DNA of 64,000 nucleotides from Culex pipiens pallens (Eukaryota > Arthropoda > Insecta > Diptera > Culicidae): contig NC_068938.1 in assembly GCF_016801865.2 (NCBI RefSeq), positions 131,778,689 to 131,842,688 on the forward strand, written 5' to 3'. Positions 21,637 through 33,215 of this stretch are shown here, piece by piece. The notes beneath the pieces are model-generated. The model did no database searches, was not told the DNA's origin, and worked only from the letters and a program-made list of their open reading frames with translations. The translations under genes were made by a program, and so were the position numbers. Position 1 is the stretch's first letter. Every line of letters begins with the position of its first letter.

Positions 21637-22440
21637 GTAATTGAAGTAAAATAATTCAAAATGCATCATAATTTAGTAAAACCCAATTCAAAACTACTTC
21701 AACTAGTTTTATTTTCAATTCCTAGTAAAAATGCAGCACACTTCCGCCGACCGCCATCAAACCCAACCCGACGACCCGTTCCAAGGTTCATGGCATCAAC
21801 CAGCAGCAGCAGGCACGGCACGGCACAGCAAGCAAGAAAACATTGAAAGCATTAAAACATTGAGTAATAGCAGCAGAAGCAGCAGCACGACCGCGGGATA
21901 GGCAGGCAGCAATAACAAAAACAACAACACACAATCAAACCTCTTCTCTAAGCTGCAACAAACACACACACACACACACGCACACACCCGCTTCAGTCAT
22001 ACAGACACAGTCGATTAAGCCACACGGGAAGGTAAAGAATGAAAACGAACGAACATAAACGACGAGCAGCACGAGAGGTTCGTGAAGAAGCTTCCAGAGG
22101 TGCTGGGTGGGTAATCGGCAGAAGAGGGAGAAGAGAAAAGGAAGCAACAAAAAAGAACACCCTTCAGCGCGCCTCACCCTCCTCAGCGAGGCAAAGCAAC
22201 GTTCAAGAGAAGATGCTTCTTGCACCCGCCGGCGAAGAGAGCGAAAACCGAAAGAAGAGAGAGAGTCACAGAAAATCGATCAAAGTATGCGCGTACAAAC
22301 ACTATCAAACGTGAAGCAAGCCCTAATCGCGCGAAGCGCGTTTATGTTCCCTCATCCGCTTGCTTTGATATTCACTCTCATGTGTGAGTGCAAGCATAGA
22401 TTCTCTCTCCTTGAGTGAGATTCTCTCGCGACGACGTCAC
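21637..22440. promoter_or_regulatory. Region upstream of a candidate transcription start
   Basis: Composition shifts to less AT-rich, with CAGCAG and CAACAA runs (21800-21935), an (AC)n microsatellite at 21960-21980, GAGA runs (22250-22270), a CGCGCGAAGCGCG palindrome near 22329, and GACGACGTCAC near 22431 that resembles a CRE/ATF half site. These features fit a promoter-proximal region but do not prove one. Confidence 0.35.
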
Positions 22441-23501
22441 AAATACACTAGTGGCGCGCCTGCTTCGATGAGTTCTACGCTGCCTGTGTCTGGGTTTTAA
22501 ATCCAGTCTGCCTTGAACCTCCGAAGGGATGATATCGTGTCGGTGTCCGTGTCCGGTCCAAGTGTGCGGCGCGTCGTGAAGGATTCTCAGCAGTGTATAT
22601 CAATCGCTAGCGGAGCAAGGAGCCGACGGCTTGAGAACGCTCTCTTTCCGAAAATTCGTTTTAATGTGTGATTTGTCTATTGTTTTCTTCTGTGAAGACT
22701 GATTAGCGATTAGTGCGTGTATGCGTGAGTGCGTGCGAGGTGCATTTCTTAGTCTACTACGATTATAGCGTTTAGTGAGCACAGAACCACGCACACTTCC
22801 TCACACAAGGAGTCGGTAAAGTAGGCTTGTGTCAAGTTTACTTGGACCGAGAGTAGAAATAATTTTCACACCGTTCACGTGCGCGCCCATGTGTGCGTGT
22901 GTTGTTTTATGCTGCCGCCCTCTGCAACATATCAGCGCGTGTCTACTACTATTACATAAGAGAGAAAGAAGAGTGTGATAGCTTTTTGGTGGTGTTGGTA
23001 GAAGGGCTCGGGAAGAAGGTGTGTGCGCGCGCCCTGTGTGCGTGTGTTTCCCTCTCGGGAAACCAGGAAGAGCCCCCTTTGTGTCGGTGTGTGCGTGTCG
23101 CGGTCCAGGAAAAGAAGAACCGACGACGACTCCGGGAGCGGGAGAGAAAGGGAAGAAAATTTCTATGTTGGTCCGTCGCGACTCGTCGCGGATGTTCCGA
23201 AGCTCGAGGGCTTGAATTTGGAAGGTTTTTCCGGGAAAAAATCCGCTGCCGCCATCACAGGAAGTGTCTCTCAGTGTTAAATAGTGCCATTTCCGGGAAA
23301 CAATCCAAGCAGGCGCGACATAAGGATTACCGTGCTAGTGAAAACTGCTCTGCCCAGAAGTCGAATCAACTCTTGTAGTGTTCCCAGCAATCGCCAATCG
23401 AATCTCCAGCATTACCCTCACCCAGTAAGCCATGGATTACCTCTGGAAGCTGTAAACCAGAAGCCGGAAGCAGTATCGATTTCAACCCGCAACAACAGCA
23501 G
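22441..23501 (+). other. Candidate 5' UTR first exon
   Basis: About 1 kb of GC-rich, non-repetitive sequence, rich in GTGTGCGTG and GGGAGAG phrases and distinct from the AT-rich surroundings, ends in CAACAACAGCAG|GTAAGAG with donor at 23502. It holds several short upstream-type frames, including ATG at 23432 (MDYLWKL then stop). A 161-codon open frame from about 22893 has a low-complexity Arg/Cys/Ser composition and no domain, so I do not call it a protein. The whole looks like a long 5' leader of a plus-strand gene with a large first intron; the partner exon could be 42149-42198. The transcription start is not resolved (a CTCAGCAGTG stretch near 22585 resembles an initiator). Confidence 0.4.
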
Positions 23502-23839
23502 GTAAGAGCGAAAAAAAAGAGTCCAGTGGTTCCACAAAGATCCCGCAGCAACATAAAATGTCGAACGTGCGGACATTTTCTCCTCTACATGGTTCTTATG
23601 CTGCTGAGCATCATCATCATCATCATCGCCGCCACCGTCATCATCATCCCGACCGGGAATACACTACACACAGGGAAAGAATCCCGCAGAGCGCGAACCA
23701 AACACGAACCTCGGTTGAAAGAGAAAGAGAGGAAGATCCACCCGACTGTACCTCTCTAACGCGCGCCTGACCCCGTGCCGTGACGGATGATGATGACGGC
23801 TCGGAAACCCGAGCCGGGATTCGCCGACGGCGGAAACGC
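23502..23839. other. GC-richer stretch after the donor
   Basis: Contains a CATCATCATCATCATC run (23606-23650) and (GA)n tracts near 23720. Two overlapping open frames begin at 23526 and 23558: one with a short hydrophobic segment, one with a His run. Neither looks like a real protein; both come from the CAT repeat. Confidence 0.3.
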
Positions 23840-23887
23840 CACCTTCTGTCACTCACTACACTCTGCCAACTGAGCTATCGAAGAAAT
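23840..23887 (-). repeat. tRNA-Tyr-like 5' half (relic)
   Basis: On the minus strand 23884-23858 reads CTTCGATAGCTCAGTTGGCA, matching the 5' half of insect tRNA-Tyr including the A box TAGCTCAGTTGG (23866-23877). The sequence then departs from the tRNA, and no proper T arm or acceptor pairing is found. It is a tRNA fragment or worn SINE head, not a functional tRNA. Confidence 0.45.
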
Positions 23888-26111
23888 TAAACCCTAAAAT
23901 ATTTGCAACCTTTCAACTTCGCTAAACATCTTGTTCTAGCGATGCGTAATCCAGTTGGCTGCGCCAACGCTCAAATGTCAAACGATTGCATCCAAGTTGG
24001 TTTGCGTGCAATATGCAGCATGTCTCCAAACCAACGGTGGTGGCGCACCTTTTTCCGGGTTGCTAGATCAGCTTCTTCTAGTCGTGTCTCTCAACTATCG
24101 CGGCTCCACCTAGGAGTAGGGACCGGGGTGATTGATGGCGCGCGCGATAGAAGCGTTGGGAGCAGGTGCGATTTTCTAATTATGGAATAAAAGTGACAGC
24201 AAGTTGTGGTGCGCTTGTGGGGCAATGAGTTTTTGAGGTGGAATTTGAGTGCTTGTCGGTAAATTTGGTGTCATTTTTCAAAGGGGGAATTGTTGGGTTT
24301 GGTTTAGTTCTTTTTTTCACTTTTTCGTCAATCTTCGCTATCTCAATATTCCTCCATGTGTAGATAGTTTCTTTAGTCGCCTATCGGACGCCTTCCGCTG
24401 TCCCTTGGATTTTTTGCCTGCAGAAAAATGTTACAAAAACAATTTTGATTCGATTGTTTCTGGATTATTTTTATGAAATAATGTCACAAAGACACACCAT
24501 TATATCTTTGAATAACTCGGAGCGTTCGATACGGTATGTCCACGCATCCTTCCTCCACTGTAGATTCTGTTTGATGTATTCCGTTTAGAGAATCCCCTTT
24601 GCAAAAGAGTATGCCTTAACGCTTTAATGAGTGCAATACATTTCGGGGAATCAGCCAGTTTCTGGATATTTTTACAATGAATAATGACTAAAACATTATT
24701 TATTTAAAAAAGATATACTCTTAAAACCAAAATTTTAAATAAATTGACATTATATATATTAAGAAAGTTGAATCCGCCACAAAAAAAATATTATTAGGCC
24801 GTTGCAAATATGTAACAAAGTTTATATCATTGAGGTAATCATCCAACAAAAAAGCTAGAAAACATTTGAAATTAAGATAGGCTTTTATTGACAATTCTGT
24901 AGTATTTTTACAAAAGGGCGTAACATTGGTCGAAAACAATCAATTTTTGGGCAATGAAAGATGAGTCCATTTTAAAAAGATCAATTATTTCTGTTTAATT
25001 TCCTAAAACAGCATGTGTCCTTTTCAAAACAAATCCAAAATTTTATCCAGTTTTGAATTAATTTCATTAAAATTGATTATGCATTGCAACATCTAAAAAA
25101 AAACCCAAGAAATTTGCCATTTTTCTCCAATTTTTCACTTTTATTCACTGAAATAATAATTCCAAAAATTCGTAATTTTTTATTGGGTAATTTTGTGTAT
25201 TGTTTTAGGGGATAAATATGCATCTTTTACGCGAAGGTTAACATAGTACAAAATCTGGTACTGGAGTTTATATTTTATTTTATATTTGTTTCTGGAAATT
25301 AGTCAAATAGACAAATTGTTCAAGTTTGTTTTTTAAATGCAAAATTGAATGTGCAATTGAAAATGATTTTTTTTACGATTTTTTTTAATGAATTGCACCG
25401 TTTAAAAAAAATGCAATTATAGGTTAGAATTTTCGAAAAAAACATTCATTTTTTACAGTTTGAATATATTTTTAAAAGACCCGGTAAAACATATTTTCGA
25501 AAAACTGAGCAAATTTCCTAAAATGTATTAAAATTAGAAAAATTAATTAAGTAAGTGTGGGAAGTTTGTTTCAACTTATTTGCTTAAAGGAAAGAGCTAA
25601 AAAAACTAATCAATAACTAAAATTTTTAAATTTGGATTGAAAAAACTTTAACTTTTCAGAATACACTTATAAAGCTTATTTATGCATTTGCAATCATATA
25701 AAGCCATTTTAATCTTTTTACATATTTTGGGACAAAACATTAAACTTAAGGACATTTTTCATAAATCCATTGTTATTTAGCAAAGTTTCGATAGAGGCAT
25801 GACTGTAATGATGTATTAAGCATTTTTGGATACTTTTTGTTTCGAAAATTCGAAAATCAAGAAGTTATAAATCTAGTTAGTCAGTTGCAATTATTTTTCA
25901 AAGTTTATTTTAGAATTGGTCTAAAAAAGAAGAAGGCAAAAATATTTTTTCGATAAACTTTAAAATTTCCATGGAAGTAGAAGTCTAATCAACTGAGAAC
26001 AATCTAAAATGATTGTGTCTGCATTGATAATCATATTTCGTTTCGTTAATCATATTTAGAATGTTCGGGCTTGTTTAAAATGTTTTGATTTTTTCTGAAA
26101 TTCCAATGTAC
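23888..26111. other. AT-rich intron-like DNA
   Basis: No gene is supported. 24515-24600 (ATGTCCACGCATCCTTCCTC) is a diverged relative of 50765-50830 (ATGTCCACACATCCTTCCTC), a dispersed repeat. 24600-26110 is very AT-rich with many poly(A/T) tracts. Confidence 0.35.
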
Positions 26112-26436
26112 AGTAAAAAAAGTAAAGTAAATCTTTCCCAGTTCCTGAGGGGAACACCCTTGAAGAGTATCGGGGCCGGCATTTACAAAGCGGATTCAGT
26201 GGCAGTTTCATTCTCAACTTAATGTTAACATGTTAAGGTTATTGTTAACATTCCATAGGTCGCCTCCCTAAGGTGTCGTGATAAGGTCCAGTTTGTGACG
26301 ATACACTACCTTCCCTTTACTAAGCAATCGATTCCAGAAGGGAAAAGATCACCAGTTGTATTGGTCCGAGCCGGGATTTGAACCCCGATCTACCGCTTAC
26401 GAGGCGGAAGCGTTACCACTGGGCTACGTGGCTCGG
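26112..26436 (-). mobile_element. tRNA-Thr-derived SINE
   Basis: On the minus strand the element starts with a 72 nt tRNA-like head (26436-26365). It has a 7 bp acceptor stem CCGAGCC/GGCTCGG, A box TAGCCCAGTGGT, anticodon loop CTCGTAA (anticodon CGT, Thr) and B box GGTTCAAATCC. A body of about 230 bp follows, containing an inverted GTTAACAT..ATGTTAAC stretch and CTTCAAGGGTGTTCCCCTCA, and it ends in a TTTAC-rich tail at about 26112. The well-formed head with an attached tail indicates a SINE rather than a lone tRNA gene. Target duplications are unclear (GTAAAA on both sides). Confidence 0.85.
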
Positions 26437-28098
26437 TCGTAAAATTTACGTAAAAAATAAAAATTTGTTCAATACTTAGATATTTCGTAAACTAATGATG
26501 GCAAAACAACCGGACAGGTGTATAATGCATTTTAAAACACTTTATTCGTTAAAATATTGCTCGTAATTTCAATTTTTATACTTTTTTATTTTATTGACTT
26601 TGATCAGAGTCGAGGGACATAAACTTCAAAAAATATTTGCAACGGCCTTAGTAGGCCTTGACCAGATCCGAGGAACAAAAACTATAAAGTAAATTTGTAC
26701 CAGGCGTAGTGACAAAATGTGAAATAAAAAGCATCGATTTTTTTCCGAGTAAACTTTTTTTTCTGAATAGTCCTGGGCATAACCTTAAACTTTGCTGAAG
26801 AGTACAAGTCGATCAGAATTTAATTTATCAAGAATCATATATTTGAATTTTTCCATGCCTATTTTGTATGACCAACACTCAATAATTGTATGAAGCTGGC
26901 AAATGGAACTGGCCGAGAGTTTGGAAAAACTTATGATGAAGAATGTTTACTTTTGATCATAGAATGCAAGAACTTAGTTCAACAAATAAAACAAGTCGAT
27001 TTGCTAAAATGTAGAGATTTATTTAAAAGTTGAAAATGGTTGACAAAATTTTACTACATTGATTTTTATTATAATTTCTTTTGAATGGTTCAATCAATTT
27101 AATACATTTTGTGAATATATTCTATTGTACAACCTAAAAGAGACATATCAGCCCTAAAATTACCAATATGAGACTTGCCATCACCTTACCAAATTGATCA
27201 AATGCCTTCCGAACGAAACCCCAGCCACATAATGCAATTAATTTTCAAAAATTGGAAAAAAATTACAACCTCCCAAAAAAAAAAAAAAACTATAAGCAAC
27301 AACAACAAAGTCCCTGGCTCCCATTCGCCAGCTGTTTCCCAAAAGAGCCCTAAGGTTCAACTTCACCACAAAAACACAAAATTTCGTGAGTGCGGTTTAT
27401 TCGGAACGTCTGTTATCATCCGACTAGCTGCTGCCTTTTGTACCCATACAGCAGTCAGCTTCTCCAAGGACCGGTTTTTATTTTTCGTTGCGGTGACCGC
27501 CAATACCTTGTCGATGTCTTGCGGCCGCGATCGGAAGTTCATTAGCCTTCTTTCGTGGGGCTGTGCAGACAGTGGCCGGAAAGGTATTCAGGAGAAAAAG
27601 TTAAAAATAAAATAACAAAGAAAAAAAACGAGAACGAACGACTCTTCATGACATATGTCTCTGTTTGCCTTAATTTTTTGGCAAGTCCTTGTACGGTTTT
27701 GCATAACTTTAGGCGGAAGAGAGAGAGCGAGGACAGATTGTGTCAGTCTGAGGAGAGGGAAAGGTGAGGAATAATTGTAAATTATCGTTATTAACGTTAT
27801 CTCGTGGGGCTTTCCGGGAAGAACTTGAGGAAAGGTCGCATGAACTGAGGCAGAGAGGACAAAATGTAATGTAAATTATGAAATTTAATGTGACAGGTAG
27901 CTGCTGGCAGAGCATGGGGTTTTGATGAGATGTTGTTAATATTTATGCCTCCCTGCGGTAATAATTGTAATTGTCGGCCCCTTTCGGGAACACAAATTCC
28001 ACTTAATTTCGACACAATTATCGAAATGTTTGCGATGGTGATGAAGGCTTACGACATGTTCTATTAGAAGAGTAGAGAATAAACGGAACGTCATGAAA
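26437..28098. other. AT-rich intron-like DNA
   Basis: 26625-26650 (AATATTTGCAACGGCCTTAG) resembles 24790-24810 reversed, a dispersed repeat fragment. 26740-26900 has the phrase CTGAATAGTCCTGGGCATAA, shared in diverged form with 39225-39270 and 40915-40950. 27300-27600 is less AT-rich; the open frame there has no domain. Confidence 0.35.
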
Positions 28099-28177
28099 CA
28101 AGACAGTGAGCAAGAGACCAACTCTCTTTTCTCCCGATTTGAGAGAAACGAGATTTGCTCTTTTGCTCACTGTCTTG
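28099..28177. ncRNA. MicroRNA-like hairpin candidate (79 nt)
   Basis: The arm CAAGACAGTGAGCAA (28099-28113) pairs perfectly with its reverse complement at 28163-28177. Pairing continues for about 20 more positions with isolated mismatches (ACTCTCTTTTCTC against GAGAAACGAGAT), leaving a loop of about 7 nt (CCGATTT). Size, near-continuous pairing of about 35 bp and a small loop fit an animal pre-miRNA or a short hairpin RNA. I do not recognise a known mature miRNA. A tiny palindromic MITE is the main alternative, and either strand could be transcribed. Confidence 0.4.
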
Positions 28178-30559
28178 CCTCAAGTAGTAATATTTATTTT
28201 CAAATAATTAACGTCACGTTTGTGCTATCTTGTCACAAAATTCAAGGGGTTCGTTCAAGTATTACCCAACATTTTAAGGGTTTTAGGAATGGAAAAGCCG
28301 ACAAAATCCCTGCAATCAAGAGCAACAATTAAGAACTAACAACTGTTCAGCAACAATTACAAACCCTCAGTGTCCCACTTTTCCCTAATGGTTCATTTTC
28401 CTAAATTGCACACAATTTACACGGAAACTTTCCCCGACTTCCGTCGGAGGGTGCAGAGTCCGTCTTATCAGTTTATGTGACGAGCACAGTTTTTTCCATG
28501 ATTATTCGACAAATAAGGGGGTGCCAACACCCCATCCCACCTAAGGGAATGACAAATCGATACAGATAACAACAGGCCGGTCAAAAACTACAATGATCGG
28601 TCATAAAAAATAACATTTCCCCGTACAAACTCGTGCACGTTTAAGGTGAGGGCAGCCATGTATTGGTGCGCGACGTGGAGGGGCTTGCGTGTATGTTTTA
28701 ATTATAATAAAAACATATTTTTCCCTCCGACTCCCGTCGGGTTGTGCCGGGAATGGGAAATGGAATTCTGCAGTTATCGGCTTTTACCTTTTTCCGCGGG
28801 CGGGTTGGCCAGTCTGGCCGGTCCGGACACCGCACACACTTTGGTTCAAAAATTGATTTATAATTGAATTAATGACAGATTGCTTTTGGCTGTCACTTTT
28901 GACGGATTGGGAAGCGAGATTGAGGTATGAAATGTGGGGTGAATTTTTAATATTTTGACTGTCAAAAGTGTAGTCCTACGTCAAGTTGTATTGCTAAAAA
29001 AAATAAACGTAGTCCCACGTTACTAAATTACTTCAGTTGTAGCTCTACATCAAGCTGTTAAAACAATGGTAGAATTTTGTGGAAATTAAGTTCTACGTCA
29101 AGCTGTATGTGTCTGGCCGGCTACGAAATTATGGGAAACTATTAACAGCTTCAAACATGGCTGCTGTCTCATCTTATCTCAACATTTAATTTAAAAAAAT
29201 TAATTGCCTCAATTTATGCGGCAAAAGTCGAATTACACAGAAAGGACGTAAATTTACACGCTTTTGAGGTAAAATTACACGTTTCTTTATATGTCACAAA
29301 AGCCAGCAAACCACTCAAAACGTCACTTCCGCCATGACGTGCAAACAAATGAGCGTAATTAGAAGCCTTGTCCGTCCTGCCAAGGGAATCAACCCCTCTC
29401 AAGACTCTTTCACGATTTCCTTGCCGAGTTCATCTGGCATCACAATCACACGCGAGAAAGCCCCTCAAATCGATCTTCCCACACTGCCCTCCAAAAAAAT
29501 GGCGCACCCCTAGGCCGTTCGGCATGCCAAAAATAGGGGGAAAGAATTTCCGGTTTTGCGAATCTAGCTAGGACTCGTCGTGAATATCGCCGTGAAGGAG
29601 ATAAATAATAAGAGGGTATTAAATTACCACTTACCGAACGGCGATAGCTGAAAGAGAGAGAGAAAAAGGGGCACGATTTAGTGACGATTACGGATTTGGC
29701 TGAACAAGTCAAAGTTTCCACGCGAAGGAGTAATTAATTTCTCGGCGTGCTAACTTCTTGGTCAGATCTGAATCTGAGATGTGCTGGAAGCGATTTGTTT
29801 CGGAGGGGTGTTTTCTCTGTGGGGGTCATTGAACCTGGTTGGAGTCGATTTCCTCTTGAACGATTTAATATATTCCAAATTTTGTGAATTACAAATTGAC
29901 ATTTAGACGTTATCCTACGTCAATCGAGTTGTTTTACATTCTAGGTTTGTGACAAGTCTTTCTTTCGGTTTTATAACAAATTTGGATAATATTTATTTCA
30001 TATCAAAACTGAAATTTAAGGCATCAATTGATTAAGTAAGAAAAAAATTGACGTAGGACTACGTTTTATAACAAAAAAATGTCTACAACAATCCTTTGTT
30101 TTTGTTTTATTCAAAACAAAAAAAAAACCTTTGTCATTCCGGTCACGTCCATCAACGGGATATTGCCCTTCCCCTTTCCAACTCCCTTGGCCGATTCCTC
30201 CACTTTCTGTACCCACAAAATGTTCAAAACATGGCAGCACCAACAGCAGGACAACATGAAATAATAAAGCAAAAGCCGGCGGCGGCAGATGAAAATAACA
30301 GGTCTGCAACATACACACCGGTCCTTTCGTCCGACCTTCTCCTCTGTATATCTAGGCGCACACCACACAGTCGACAAAAACAAGGACCCTTGGCCAGAGA
30401 ACAGCTGTCGGTATCAATAAATTTTCATTTATTACCGATTGGGCTTAATCTGTTTGTAGTCTGTTCCGGATTCGGAGGGGGGAGAGCTTGAAATATGATT
30501 GAAACTTTTGTTTTGGCGAGCCCACTTTGAAGCTATAAACATAATCAATTGGTGTGCAG
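28178..30559. other. Unassigned stretch with dispersed palindromic phrases
   Basis: Contains the near-palindrome GTAGTCCTACGT (28970-28981), relatives near 29010 and 29095, and ACGTAGGACTACGT at 30051-30064. CGGCCGGCTACGAAATTA near 29116 recurs inverted near 36670 and in diverged form near 42860. 29500-29660 and 30150-30480 are less AT-rich. No exon is supported. Confidence 0.35.
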
Positions 30560-32180
30560 GTGATGCGACTTGATTGACGACTTGGTGCGACTGGATTTGA
30601 CTCCAGTTGACTCCATTGACTCCGAAATAGCGAGTTGGTCTCTAATGCAACTTGAATTTTAGTGATAATTTGACTCCATATCTGAAATGACTCCATTTAC
30701 AATTTGACTCCACTTTTTACTTGACTCCATTGACGATTTGACTCCATCTGTAACCTAACCCTAGCATTAGCTAGGACATCTAACCTGCAGACATGATATC
30801 AACCTTAGTTCTACTCGATTATTGATTGGACTCCACTTATTATTTTATTCTTTTTCTGATTTGACTCCATTTATGAATTGACTCGACTCATTTTGAATCT
30901 ACTGACAATTTGACTCCATTTTGGACTTATCTCCGGTGATAAGACTTGACTTCCGCCGTAATTTCAATTTGACTCCATCATCGACTTGACTCCATGTCCA
31001 ACTTTGTCTCTAACTCTTAGTTTGATACCATTTTCAGCTCCACTGATATTACTGCAATGTTGAATTTGCGATTTTACACAATATTTCTTTTTATTTTTGC
31101 TGGATTGACTTCACTACAAACTTGCTTCCACTGTTGATTTGAATCATTAAATAAAATAATGCCATGTTAATTTGCTTCGGATGCCATATTGACTCTATTT
31201 TCAACATGCTATCTCAAATAATTGGCTGATTTGAGTTTACTTCTGAACATGACTCAACTGCTGATTTGACTTCATTATTAACAGGACTCAAGTTTTAATT
31301 TGACTCCAGTTTGTTTTTTTTTGTGATTCGATTATCCGAAGTGAAATCCGAGTCCTTAGGATAATGGAGTCTGGACTGTACTTGATATCACTGTATGATT
31401 GACTCCACTTAAGGAGGTATTAGACTATGACAAACAATCAAACTCGCGCATTTTCGTGTTTGACAGTTTGCCAAACTCGAAAACAAAGCAAAATGGAAGC
31501 AGGCTTACTTTTCTGCAAACAAAATGGACTCCATTTCCAACATGACTCCATAGATACTTGATATCAAGACTAACTTTACTCCACTTGAGTTCACTTCTGA
31601 ACTGACGCCTTTCCCACCATGACTCAACTGTGATTTGACTCCATTACTTACTTAACTCCAGTTCTAATTTGACTCCAGTTTGGGCTTTTTTTGTGTTTCG
31701 AATATCCGAAGTAGAATCGAGATTTTCAGATAATCGAGTCTGGACTGTACTTGATTCCATTGTATGATTGACTCCACTTAAAGAGGTATTAGACTATGAC
31801 AAACAATCAAACTCGCGCATTTTCTTGTTTGACGGATTGTCAAACTCAGGCTTACGTTTCTGCAAACAAAATGGACCTCATTTTCAACATTACTCCATAG
31901 ACATCTTGATTTCAAGACTAACTTTACTCCACTGATAGCTTAAATAATTGCTTGATTTGAGTACTTCTGAACTGAATCCATCCCCAACATGACTCAACTT
32001 TAGATTTGACTCCATTACTTACTTGACTCCAGTTTCAATTTGACTCTAGTTTTGATTTGACTCCATTGCCGTCGTGCCTTAAATTTTAACTTATTGTCTG
32101 ATGTGGATTTTTTTAAGAATTGACTCCATCCCAACTGACTCCACTGTCAACTTGACTCCATTCCTGATATGACTCGACTT
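30560..32180. repeat. Degenerate minisatellite of TTGACTCCA phrases
   Basis: Dozens of TTTGACTCCATT and CTTGACTCCA phrases are spaced at about 20-40 bp, separated by variable words, from 30590 to 32170. The same phrase resumes at 34660-34780 and 36370-36550. It is diffuse, as if an old array were being broken up. Confidence 0.8.
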
Positions 32181-32400
32181 TCGGTATCCATACAGTCAAT
32201 ATTGATAGTCGAATCTATTATACTCTGTTATACGATTTGTATGCGATTTTTACATGATTCGATTATCCGCAATGAAATTTTTTCGAGCCCTTCGGATTAT
32301 CGAGTCTGGACTGTACTTTATTCCACTAAAGGTTTGACTCCACTTAAGGAGGTATTAGACTATGACAAATAAACAAAGAAACTCGCAAACAAAGCAAAAT
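31305..32400. repeat. Threefold repeat of pogo terminus plus AGGTATTAGACTATGACAAA
   Basis: A block containing a GATTCGATTATCCGAAGTGA-type pogo MITE remnant, the terminus GAGTCTGGACTGTACTTGAT, and then GGAGGTATTAGACTATGACA with CAAACTCGC occurs at about 31320-31480, 31690-31850 and 32255-32390. It is a higher-order duplication inside the GACTCCA region. The final copy is followed by a separate foldback. Confidence 0.7.
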
Positions 32401-32401
32401 G

Positions 32402-33215
32402 TATGGGTCATTCCATGTCAACTGGGTACACTTTTGGACTCGACCTTCACCGATTTGGACCAAACTTCGAGGGAACGTTCATTTATCGATAGTTTACAGA
32501 AATCCTAAGTTTGGTGCTGATTGGACCATCCCTATATTTTTGGCACCGCCCTCTGTTTTGACGATTTTCTAAAAAACTTTTTTTTTTCTTTTAATCATAA
32601 CTTTGCATCTTTTTGAGCAAAAGACTTTCTACAGGTTACATTTATAGAAAATTGTCCAAGGAATTCGATAAAAATAATTTTAACCCTCAATGCCCCCCAA
32701 TATTATATTTCAACGTTTTTAGTATTAAAATTCAGTTTTGACCAATTCCTTATATTTTTATTTGTTTTATTTTATCACCATCGTGTTCCCCGGACAATTT
32801 TACGTAATAATCAATATAGACCTCAAACTAAAATGAATTATCGGTGAGAAACAGCGATTTTACTGAAAAAAGTTTGATTTTGCGCAGCACTCTGTCCTAT
32901 GAATTCAAATCCGAAATAAGCTTCTCGCATATAAAAACCGAACTATGCGGAATTCATCCCTTTTTGTTGAAAAGTACACCATGTACTTCCGAGTGCTGCG
33001 CAAAATCAAACTTTTTTCAGTAAAATCGCTGTTTCTCGCCAATAGTTCATTTTAGTTTGAGGTCTATATTGATTATTATGTAAAATTGTCCGGGGAACAC
33101 GATGGTGTTAAAATTAAAAAAATAAAAATATAAGGAATTGGTCAAAACTTAATTTTAATACTTAAAACGTTATAATATAATATTAGGGGGCATTTGAGCA
33201 TTTTCCTTTACTAAA
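32402..33215. mobile_element. Foldback element C
   Basis: 32690-32895 and 32993-33195 are inverted repeats (phrases GTGTTCCCCGGACAATTTTA and TCAAACTTTTTTCAGTAAAA) separated by about 97 bp. To the left, 32402-32690 carries GGGTCATTCCATGTCAACTG, a dispersed-element start. No matching right terminus was found, so the right end is truncated or diverged. Confidence 0.7.

Noticed and set aside
22893..23378. 161-codon open frame
   Set aside because: Low-complexity Arg/Cys/Ser composition, overlapping open frames in other phases, and position before a donor favour a 5' leader.
23526..23770. His-run and hydrophobic small proteins
   Set aside because: Both derive from the CATCATCAT microsatellite in different frames.
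26365..26436. Functional tRNA-Thr(CGT) gene on the minus strand
   Set aside because: The head is well formed but is fused to a 230 bp body with a TTTAC-rich tail and lacks a pol III terminator right after it, so a SINE is the better call.
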